Shown here: positions 56,751 through 64,000 of the stretch, in pieces
Numbering within the stretch: position 1 is the first letter of the stretch
Layout of the letters: every line of letters starts with the position of its first letter
Origin: Egaibacter danicus
GTDB taxonomy: Bacteria > Pseudomonadota > Gammaproteobacteria > Burkholderiales > Burkholderiaceae_C
DNA length: 64,000 nucleotides
Direction of reading: 5' to 3'
Assembly: GCA_016707075.1 (NCBI GenBank)
Contig: JADJII010000002.1
Coordinates: 409,728-473,727, forward strand
Program-made: the position numbers and the translations under genes
The notes under the pieces: generated by a model
What the model was told of the DNA's origin: nothing
Databases searched by the model: none
Seen by the model: the letters and a program-made list of their open reading frames with translations, nothing else

Positions 56751-59700
56751 TCAGTCATAAGGAACCGTGAAGATGAGATCGATAGCACTTTGTTCTCCAG
56801 TCCTGGCCCGCAACGTGAAGCGCCGGGACAGGTCATAGAAGATGGAAAACGTACCCAGTGTTCCCGCCAGACTTCGCTCATACGCCACATAAAAATCACG
56901 CGAAATCCGCTTGCCAAGCGTGACCGTCGCCGATGTGGTACTGCCGTCGGAGTTGGCTGCAGACCCCGCAAACGAGAGCTCGTCCAGGCCCAGTGCCGAG
57001 GCCAGCCCGCCTGAGAGCCCTTTGCCATTTCCGCCCAGCAGCGCCAGTGCAGCCTGTTGCAGCATGGCCGATTCCGCGCCGCCGTTGGCGCCGGACCGGC
57101 CCAGCACCAGCCACGCCAGCTTCTCGGCTTCCGGCAATTCAGGGTCTGCATAAAGCCGCACCTGTGGCGCCAGTGCTGTACCAGTGATTTGCACCCCCAC
57201 GCGAACCGCCAGATTAGGCCGGATCGCCAGAATATCCAGTGCAGGGTTGTCATACGCGCCGGTGAAGCGCAGCATCCCTTCATCGATATCCAGCAGTTGG
57301 CCATAGGCTTTGTAGGTGCCGCGTCGGGTTTGTACCTCGCCCGTAAGACGAGGTGTTGCGCCCGTATTGGCCACACTGCGAAGGTTCAGCACGCCAGACA
57401 GGCGGGTTGCAAGACCGCGGCCTTCCACGCGAAAGTCCGGGCCCAGGTCAAGCGTCACCATCACATCGGGCACCACGCGCAATCCGGTGGCATTGCTGGT
57501 TGGGGCGGCGCCGGCAGTCGCAGTTGTATCGGGCTTGGGTATACCAGTCAACGCGCGTGATGATGGCTTGATGACCACGTCACTGCCCAGGCTGGGGGCG
57601 GTCTCATCAGGCAGGATAAATAGCGCCTGATCGGCTTTGAGGTCGCCGCGTATTTCCAGTTTGGCATCGTCCAGCCTGGCCTGCAGCTTGCCCGAGACCA
57701 CCAGACGCCGGTCAGCGCGGGCGCTCAGACGCAAGGCACTGGCAGCGGCATCCAGCTCCATGTGTACGCTGGACAGACCGGTTTTCTGGCCTGCACGGTC
57801 GGGTTGCCACACGGCAAAACCTTTGGCGGTGAGCTGACCCCCGCGGGTTGCTGTACCGCCTGAACCACCGTCTCCACCGCCAGCGCCTTGCAGGCTGAAT
57901 TCGGTGATGTCGAGCCGTTGGCCCCTCAAGGTTGTGCGCAGGCGCCCGTTGCTGAATTCGATGCCATTGACCACCGAACGCAGCGCCAGATCATTGGCCT
58001 GCAAGGTGCCACTCCACTGGGGCACTGACCGATTGCCGGCCAGTGCAATGTTGGCCTCCAGCGTGCCGCGAATGCGCCAGCCCGGTGGCGCCAATACCGA
58101 CCAGACGCCCACTTGCGGCAACTGGGCCTGCAAGGAGCCTGTCAAGGGTGCGTCGGACGCCCAGCTCCAGCCGTTGGAACCCCTTGAGATGCGGCTGCTG
58201 AAGTCAGCTTGTGCGATGCCAGCACGTTCACTGTCCCAGCGCAGGGTGGCGCGCAACACATCACCTTCGGTTGTAATGGACATGCGGGCGTCCTTGACGC
58301 CTGCGTTCACGGTGGCGCCAGTGCTTGCCAAATCAGTTCGCACCTGAAGGTCTCCGCTGCGCCGCATTAGCGACGCGCGCAGCTTCAGTGTGTCGGTGGC
58401 GACGGCATCCCATTCACCATCGAACAGCAGATTGCCGCTCAAACCCATGCTGGCCAGCCCGGCGTTGCCAAAGAGTTCCAGCCAGGCCATGGGTAACCCC
58501 CGAATCTGGCCCTGCGTTGTCAGCTCCGTTGGCTGGCCATTGCGTCGCCACCGCAAAGGTTGCCAGACTACGGTTGCGGCGCCCTGTATGGGGCCGGTCA
58601 ATGATGCTTCGCTTGCTCCGATGCGAAATTCGTCACCCGCAGCACTGGATCTCCAGCGTGCATCGAACGGCCGCTGAGCCAGTACGGTCCATGTGCCGGG
58701 GCGCACACTGTCCTGAGCCTGCAGGGTGGTTTGACTAAACTGACCTTGCCACGTGCCGTCCGTGCTGCGCCCGCCCGAAGCCTGAGTCTGCAACTGAATG
58801 CGACGCGTGCCCATTTGTGCCTGACCGCGTATGGCCAGTGTGAGGGCGCTGATACGTCCGAACAACTCCGCGCTCACTTCCCGCAGATGCAGGGCGTTTG
58901 CAGGAAGTTGGGTTTTTTCCCTCAGGTCAAGCTGCGGCACCTGCAGATTGCCTTGAACGGTCAGTTCGTGACCGGAATGGCTGGCCGTCGATTGCCAGCC
59001 ACCCTGCCAGTGCCCGGTAAACGTGCCGCTTCCCTCTGCAACGATTCGGGTGAGCGCTGGAGATACGCCTGGCAGCTTGGCGAGCCAGCCAGTTGCCAGT
59101 GCAGCATCTGTCACGCGTAGCGCGACATCCCCTGCGCCTGTCCTTGCAGCAAGTTGCCCTTCCATTCGGGCCTGGCCACCCGGCAGGGTCAATTGCAAGA
59201 GGCCGGCGCTCGCCTTGGTGTCCAGTTGCACCGTGACATGACCTTGCAGTAAAGCGTCTTCGGTCTGAACCCGGAGTGTTTGCAGCGTGAGGAGCTGGTC
59301 GGCCCAGAGTCCTTTGGCCAGCGCACTTCTCAGGCGCAGGCCCTGCAAACGGGAGCCGCCTGTCTGTCTGGCCGAAGGCTCTAATTTGGCATCAAATTCA
59401 ACGCCCGGTGGCACTGCCCTGGCGGTCAGCTTGCCGTCGATACGGGCATCGGCCAGCTGGCTGTGAATGGCATTCGGGTTGATGCTCTGCAGCTGGACGT
59501 TGCCCTGCCAGCTTGATTTGACGCCTGGTGCAGCAATGATCGATCCCGTTAGGCCAAGTTGCCCTTGCACCTGAAAACTGCCGCCCGCCACTTTCGCGTT
59601 CAATGATTGAATCAGCCATTGGCCCTGATCAAACGTGATCTGCGCCAGCGCGCTCTCCACAGGCAGTCGGCCTTTGTCAATTGGCCCACTCAGGCTGTTG

Positions 59701-60650
59701 GTGATATTTCCCTGCGCTTGCCAGGTGATGCCGGTATTCACTCCCTGAGGCACAACCTGAACATGGCCTGTCAGCAGGGTTTGCGGTGCCTGAGGCCACA
59801 ACACGGAGAGATTCAGCTGGCTGAAAGTCGCATAGGCGCTGACGACTGGCTGTGCAACCCAGGGTTTGACCTGGGCGGATACCTTTGCCCGCATGGACTC
59901 GGCGGCCGGCGCCGACGGATGCAACTCGGCTTGCACATCGAGCAATCCTTCCAGCCCGGCCAGATCGCCCTTGATAGATACGGTCGCATCCAGCGGCCAG
60001 GCGCGATTGCCACCAGGCACGGACGTTTCCAGCTTGCCCTGTAGCTTGCCTTCGAGTGAAAGGGGTGCACGGGCCAGCAGCGTCGCCTGTGCGTTGTATT
60101 GACCGGAGACCACCTGCACACTCGTCAGATTCAAAGAATGGCGTTGATGGTCGAATTGATAACGCCCTGCCAGCTGCTGGGCATCCAGCACGGGTGGTCC
60201 CGTCCATCGCAGCGCATCCACCATAAATTTCACGTCAACCTGAAATGGCAGCAGCAGTTGATCCAGTGGTGTGTGTGCAGAGGATGTGCCAGTGCCCTCA
60301 ATCATGAGCTGACTGACCCGCAGTGATTCGAGTTGCAGGCGGCGATCCAGCAAAGCCAGCGGTTGCCATGCCAGATTAATCTGCCGGGCTTCGATGGTCC
60401 AGGTGCCGTACTTCCAGCGCAGCATCTCAATGTGGCCGCCTCGTCGAAGTGATCCGTGAACACCCTCTACCGTGAGCGATTGGCCAGCGGGCAGGTACCG
60501 GGTAGCCTGACTCAATGCGCTGGCCAGCGAGGTATCTGAGTCTGTCCAGAACCAGAGTGCCGCGATCAGCGCGGCTGCCGCAACGAAGGGCAGTGCAAAT
60601 GCCCAGACCAACAGGCACATTCTTTTTCTGGAAAACTCCGGCTGCGTCAT
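56751..60650 (-). CDS. tamB: TamB, translocation and assembly module inner-membrane protein
   Basis: A 1299-residue protein with one N-terminal membrane helix (VWAFALPFVAAAALIAALWFW) and a very long periplasmic beta-helical groove, ending in the DUF490 domain (GEVQTRRGTYKAYGQLLDID, ALDILAIRPNLAVRVGVQITG, ADPELPEAEKLAWLVLGRSG). TamB spans the periplasm and works with TamA in outer-membrane protein assembly and lipid transfer. The start overlaps the tamA stop. Confidence 0.93.
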   Translation of the reverse strand: MTQPEFSRKRMCLLVWAFALPFVAAAALIAALWFWTDSDTSLASALSQATRYLPAGQSLTVEGVHGSLRRGGHIEMLRWKYGTWTIEARQINLAWQPLALLDRRLQLESLRVSQLMIEGTGTSSAHTPLDQLLLPFQVDVKFMVDALRWTGPPVLDAQQLAGRYQFDHQRHSLNLTSVQVVSGQYNAQATLLARAPLSLEGKLQGKLETSVPGGNRAWPLDATVSIKGDLAGLEGLLDVQAELHPSAPAAESMRAKVSAQVKPWVAQPVVSAYATFSQLNLSVLWPQAPQTLLTGHVQVVPQGVNTGITWQAQGNITNSLSGPIDKGRLPVESALAQITFDQGQWLIQSLNAKVAGGSFQVQGQLGLTGSIIAAPGVKSSWQGNVQLQSINPNAIHSQLADARIDGKLTARAVPPGVEFDAKLEPSARQTGGSRLQGLRLRSALAKGLWADQLLTLQTLRVQTEDALLQGHVTVQLDTKASAGLLQLTLPGGQARMEGQLAARTGAGDVALRVTDAALATGWLAKLPGVSPALTRIVAEGSGTFTGHWQGGWQSTASHSGHELTVQGNLQVPQLDLREKTQLPANALHLREVSAELFGRISALTLAIRGQAQMGTRRIQLQTQASGGRSTDGTWQGQFSQTTLQAQDSVRPGTWTVLAQRPFDARWRSSAAGDEFRIGASEASLTGPIQGAATVVWQPLRWRRNGQPTELTTQGQIRGLPMAWLELFGNAGLASMGLSGNLLFDGEWDAVATDTLKLRASLMRRSGDLQVRTDLASTGATVNAGVKDARMSITTEGDVLRATLRWDSERAGIAQADFSSRISRGSNGWSWASDAPLTGSLQAQLPQVGVWSVLAPPGWRIRGTLEANIALAGNRSVPQWSGTLQANDLALRSVVNGIEFSNGRLRTTLRGQRLDITEFSLQGAGGGDGGSGGTATRGGQLTAKGFAVWQPDRAGQKTGLSSVHMELDAAASALRLSARADRRLVVSGKLQARLDDAKLEIRGDLKADQALFILPDETAPSLGSDVVIKPSSRALTGIPKPDTTATAGAAPTSNATGLRVVPDVMVTLDLGPDFRVEGRGLATRLSGVLNLRSVANTGATPRLTGEVQTRRGTYKAYGQLLDIDEGMLRFTGAYDNPALDILAIRPNLAVRVGVQITGTALAPQVRLYADPELPEAEKLAWLVLGRSGANGGAESAMLQQAALALLGGNGKGLSGGLASALGLDELSFAGSAANSDGSTTSATVTLGKRISRDFYVAYERSLAGTLGTFSIFYDLSRRFTLRARTGEQSAIDLIFTVPYD

Positions 60651-62533
60651 CAGAAGGTGAATCCCACGTTCAAATGCAACCGCAAACGCTTTACGGCCAG
60701 ACCGTAAGCCAGGTCAATCTGCAAAGGCCCCACCGGGCTTTTCCAGCGAACGCCAGCACCGACCCCCACTTTGGCCTTGAGCTCGGACGGTTTGTCTGCG
60801 ACGGCCCCCGCATCGACGAACAGCACACCCTCCCAATCCGTCAGCTTGTCATTGGAGGTAATGGGGCGCTGCCATTCAACGCTGCCAACTGCCAGATAGC
60901 GCCCTGCAGCGGTTTGTCCACTGGTCAGCTCGGTTCCGATGCTCTCAAAGCTGTAGCCCCGCACCGTGGTGTCGCCTCCGGTCAGAAACAGCTGTGTGCT
61001 GGGCAAGGTCACCCCGGCGCGCGCGACCACTGCCCCGCCCTCCACGCGCACAGCAATTCGCCCGCTGCGAGATGAGGGCAGATAACTTTCCTGCCGGCTG
61101 GCCAGTGACCAGACACCCAACCAGCGAGCCTGCGTACGAAAGTAGGGTTCCCGGTTATTGCCCAGTGTGGTGCCCCCCCCCAGTTCTACGCCCAGTCCAT
61201 ATCCGCTGGAAGGAAACGGCAGACTGTCAAAGTTGCGCTGCGTCCAGGCGTAGTTGGCACTGATCGAGTCAGCCACCGTGACACCTGCGCTACCTGTGGT
61301 TCTGGCACGGTCGTACTGAAGGTAGTAGTTACGGTCGATTCGGTCACCTTCCTGCATGCGGCCCGCACGCAGGCGCTGGCTGATGACATCAAAACTCCCG
61401 CTGGTCTCATTTTTCAGTAAAGCGGACGTTACCCATCGCCAGTTGTTCTGGTCCGGCGGAGCAGTCAACTCGACTCCCGCTGACCGGGTGTCACGGTCCA
61501 GAGAAATCTTCGAGACGGCTCGCCAGTCGATGAGTGGAATGCGGTGGTTCGTGTGCTCCAGCGAAAGGCGTGGCCCACTATCTGTGCTGGCACCAATGCC
61601 CAGCACCAGCTTTTGCCGTTTGGCCTCACGCACCTGAATGAGAACGGGTGCTGCACCCACATCTCCTGCGGTATCCAGCGAGACAAAGACGGAATCGAAA
61701 TAGCCACTGTCTGCCAGCCGCTGTTGCGCCTCCTGCAAACGGGCCCTGTCGTAGTCAGCACCCGGATCCAGCCGGGCTACCCTCGCGACCAACGCGGGGT
61801 CGTAACGTTCTGTTCCGGTGATTTGCAGCGGTCCCATGCGGTAGGCAGGACCTGAATCCAGCGTGACGTTCAGACTTGCCGAACGGGCTTGCGCATCAAT
61901 CTCGGCGCGACTGTCCACGATCTGGCCCGCCGGATAACGCTGGCCGGTCAATAGTAGTTGGGCTTGCGTTTTCGCCTGGTCCCAGCCCGTTTGCGTGAAG
62001 ATCATGCCCGGGCGCAAAGGCCAACTGGCGCGAATGGCATTTCGCTGCGCGACGGCTGACGAATCTGTTCCCAGCGGACCCGTGAAGACCAGGTTGACTG
62101 AACCAATCCGGGTGGGTTCGCCCGGCACCACAGAAATCGATACCACCTGGGGTGCCTGGCTGGCAGCGGAGGGCTGGGCAGCCGTCTGGCGCAAGGTCAG
62201 CCCGATGTCTGGCGAGAAGTAGCCAAGTGTTCCCAGCAGGTCCCGCGTATTTCGCTCGGCGGCTTCCATCAGCCTTTCGAGCTCGCTGGCGTCCAGATCG
62301 TTCAGTTCGCGGTAGCGCAGCAGCTCCAGGTGGCTTTGTAAATAGGTCTGGATCTCTTGCGGCGCCTTGATCTCGACATCAAAGGATGGACCGGCAGGGG
62401 CCTGTGGCAGGGCCTGTTGCGCCTGCAGGGAACCCGAAAACGTAACAACCATCCAGACAAAACAGACTGGCAGCAGGGCCAGCGCGTTGATGGTTTTTTG
62501 CAATCTTCTTCGCAGTTCCTGCCACCTGATCAT
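60650..62533 (-). CDS. tamA: TamA, outer-membrane Omp85-family protein
   Basis: A 627-residue protein with a signal peptide (cleavage near LQA), three POTRA-like periplasmic domains (roughly residues 50-270) and a C-terminal 16-strand barrel. The conserved GGDTTVRGYSFESIG motif and the last strand ending in VGFTF are clear. It forms the TAM complex with TamB, whose gene overlaps its stop codon. Length is normal. Confidence 0.93.
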   Translation of the reverse strand: MIRWQELRRRLQKTINALALLPVCFVWMVVTFSGSLQAQQALPQAPAGPSFDVEIKAPQEIQTYLQSHLELLRYRELNDLDASELERLMEAAERNTRDLLGTLGYFSPDIGLTLRQTAAQPSAASQAPQVVSISVVPGEPTRIGSVNLVFTGPLGTDSSAVAQRNAIRASWPLRPGMIFTQTGWDQAKTQAQLLLTGQRYPAGQIVDSRAEIDAQARSASLNVTLDSGPAYRMGPLQITGTERYDPALVARVARLDPGADYDRARLQEAQQRLADSGYFDSVFVSLDTAGDVGAAPVLIQVREAKRQKLVLGIGASTDSGPRLSLEHTNHRIPLIDWRAVSKISLDRDTRSAGVELTAPPDQNNWRWVTSALLKNETSGSFDVISQRLRAGRMQEGDRIDRNYYLQYDRARTTGSAGVTVADSISANYAWTQRNFDSLPFPSSGYGLGVELGGGTTLGNNREPYFRTQARWLGVWSLASRQESYLPSSRSGRIAVRVEGGAVVARAGVTLPSTQLFLTGGDTTVRGYSFESIGTELTSGQTAAGRYLAVGSVEWQRPITSNDKLTDWEGVLFVDAGAVADKPSELKAKVGVGAGVRWKSPVGPLQIDLAYGLAVKRLRLHLNVGFTF

Positions 62534-62537
62534 CAGG

Positions 62538-63740
62538 CTATTTTGACAGCAGGCGCATCGCTTCTTCGAGACCCTTGATGGTGAGGGGGTACATGCGCTG
62601 ATTCACGATCTGCTGAATCACGCTGATGCTCTGGCGGTACTGCCAGACGCCTTGCGGCTCGGGGTTGATCCAGGCGAACTTGGGAAACGCGCTGGTCAGG
62701 CGTTGCAGCCATTCGGCACCGGCTTCTTCGTTGTTGTATTCCACGCTGCCACCGGGCTGCACAATTTCATACGGGCTCATGGTGGCGTCACCAATGAAGA
62801 TCAGCTTGTAGTCCTTGTTGTACTTGCGGATGATGTCCCAGGTGGCAAATTTCTCGCTGAAGCGGCGGCGGTTGTTCTTCCACATGAAGTCGTACACACA
62901 GTTGTGGAAGTAGTAAAACTCCATGTGCTTGAACTCGGTCTTGGTGGCCGAGAACATTTCTTCCACGCGGGCAATGTGCTCGTCCATGGTGCCGCCCACG
63001 TCCATCAAGAGCAGCACCTTGACGTTGTTGTGGCGCTCCGGCCGCATCTTGATGTCCAGATAGCCCGCATTGGCGGCTGTTTTGCTGATGGTTTCATCCA
63101 GATCCAGCTCGTCTTCGTGGCCTTCGCGTGCAAACTTGCGCAGACGGCGCAGCGCGACCTTGATATTGCGCGTGCCCAGCTCCTGCGTATCGTCGTAATC
63201 CTTGTAGGCACGCTGGTCCCAGACTTTCACCGCGCTTTTGTTGCGGCTTTTTTCCTGGCCAATGCGGATGCCCTGCGGGTTGTAGCCGTTGGCACCAAAG
63301 GGTGACGTACCGCCCGTGCCAATCATCTTGCTGCCGCCTTCGTGGCGCTCTTTCTGCTCTTCGAAACGCTTCTTGAGCGTTTCCATCAGCTCGTCCCAGC
63401 CCATTTTCTCGATCTTGGCTTTTTCTTCGGGACTAAGTTCCAGTTCCAGGTTTTTGCGTAGCCACTCCAGAGGAATGTCTTGCGTGAAATCGGCTACGGT
63501 CTCCACACCCTTGAAGTACGAGGCAAACGCGCGGTCGAACTTGTCGTAGTGCTTTTCGTCCTTCACCAGCGTGGTGCGGCTCAGGTAATAAAAGTCGTCG
63601 ATCTTGTAGCCACTGCCGTCTTCGTTGTCGCTGGCTGGCCCTACTACACCCTCTTTCAACGCTTCCATCAGGGTCAGGTATTCCTTGACCGAAACCGGCA
63701 GCTTGGCCGAACGCAGCGTGTAAAAGAAATCGATCAACAT
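62538..63740 (-). CDS. VWA domain-containing protein (CoxE-like)
   Basis: A 400-residue cytoplasmic protein. The C-terminal half is a von Willebrand A-type domain with a modified MIDAS (LLLMDVGGTMDEH, in place of DxSxS) and FIGDATMSPYEI; the N-terminal part matches the CoxE/DUF58-like family (MLIDFFYTLRSAKLPVSVKEYL). Partners are usually MoxR-type AAA+ ATPases, but none is next to it. It lies four bases from tamA. The client complex is unknown. Confidence 0.83.
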   Translation of the reverse strand: MLIDFFYTLRSAKLPVSVKEYLTLMEALKEGVVGPASDNEDGSGYKIDDFYYLSRTTLVKDEKHYDKFDRAFASYFKGVETVADFTQDIPLEWLRKNLELELSPEEKAKIEKMGWDELMETLKKRFEEQKERHEGGSKMIGTGGTSPFGANGYNPQGIRIGQEKSRNKSAVKVWDQRAYKDYDDTQELGTRNIKVALRRLRKFAREGHEDELDLDETISKTAANAGYLDIKMRPERHNNVKVLLLMDVGGTMDEHIARVEEMFSATKTEFKHMEFYYFHNCVYDFMWKNNRRRFSEKFATWDIIRKYNKDYKLIFIGDATMSPYEIVQPGGSVEYNNEEAGAEWLQRLTSAFPKFAWINPEPQGVWQYRQSISVIQQIVNQRMYPLTIKGLEEAMRLLSK

Positions 63741-63771
63741 GATGTCACTCCTGTTGCCAGCAACCTGATGC

Positions 63772-64000
63772 CTAGTTCCTGGGTTTGTTCAGTGAATGCA
63801 GCAACTGCGCCTTGACTTCCGGCCACTCGCCGCTGCGCAGGCTGTAGATCACCGTGTCGCGAATGGTGCCATCGCGCCGCAGGGCGTGGCCGCGAATGAC
63901 GCCGTCTTTTCTGGCGCCTAGCCGCTCAATGGCCGCTTGCGACGCAAAGTTGAAGTTGTCCGTGCGCCAGCCCACCACGTGGCAACCCAGTGTCTCGAAG
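63772..64000 (-). CDS. GNAT-family N-acetyltransferase, C-terminal part (runs off the window)
   Basis: The final 75 codons of a RimJ/RimL-type acetyltransferase: FETLGCHVVGWRTDNFNFAS then QAAIERLGARKDGVIRGH, where N-x-x-S and the ERLG turn contact acetyl-CoA, then the DTVIYSL strand. The N-terminal half lies beyond base 64000. The substrate cannot be told. It is upstream of the VWA gene on the same strand. Confidence 0.8.
   Translation of the reverse strand, partial: FETLGCHVVGWRTDNFNFASQAAIERLGARKDGVIRGHALRRDGTIRDTVIYSLRSGEWPEVKAQLLHSLNKPRN

Noticed and set aside
1..64000. CRISPR arrays, prophage or transposase genes
   Set aside because: No regularly spaced direct repeats, phage structural genes or transposases were seen on either strand.

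Overview
The window reads as chromosomal DNA from a Burkholderiales betaproteobacterium, most like a Comamonadaceae lineage (Rhodoferax, Polaromonas or Hydrogenophaga type). This is inferred from the Pil-Chp cluster, the pyr and tam gene orders, the DUF3149 micro-protein, the high-GC coding style and a dispersed repeat I associate with that family. The gene content suggests a facultative chemolithoautotroph that oxidises sulfide and thiosulfate and fixes CO2 through a form II RubisCO.

Layout. 1-1365: 5' end of hemL, thiD and a rubredoxin. 1453-10819: twitching-motility chemosensory operon pilG-pilH-pilI-pilJ-chpA. 10806-16849: photolyase, then yqgE-ruvX-pyrR-pyrB-pyrC'-acyltransferase; pyrB carries a one-base frameshift and the PyrC homologue lacks its metal ligands. 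16850-18351: a gene-poor islet bounded by inverted copies of a repeat and holding one orphan membrane protein. 18352-21118: divergent ferric-iron-type ABC transporter genes around a Fur-box-like site.

21207-29137: first sulfur cluster, with an ArsR-type regulator, a secreted DsrE-like protein, flavocytochrome c sulfide dehydrogenase (fccA, fccB), a c4-type cytochrome, a YeeE/YedE transporter, two metallo-beta-lactamase-fold proteins, a SoxW-like thioredoxin and a Crp/Fnr regulator. 29178-31435: an unrecognised, possibly ATP-grasp protein translationally coupled to a cation efflux protein.

31500-46821: the CBB regulon. cbbM-cbbQ-cbbO run leftward behind cbbR, and cbbY-rpe-fbp-prk-tkt-gph-gap-pgk-fba run rightward. 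cbbO has two frameshifts. 46938-56017: second sulfur region, with small c-type cytochromes, a CsoR-family regulator, a DUF302 lipoprotein, a second ArsR-type regulator and soxCDYZAXB. 56074-64000: a DsrE-like secreted protein, tRNA-Arg(CCU), tamB-tamA, a VWA protein and a partial acetyltransferase.

How it fits together: Fcc and Sox would feed electrons from sulfide and thiosulfate to c-type cytochromes, and CbbR-controlled genes would fix CO2. Paired ArsR-type regulators with AT-rich dyads, a Crp/Fnr protein and TTGAT-N4-ATCAA boxes suggest joint sulfur and redox control. Three frameshifts, all beside short homopolymers, should be checked as possible sequence errors before those genes are called broken.
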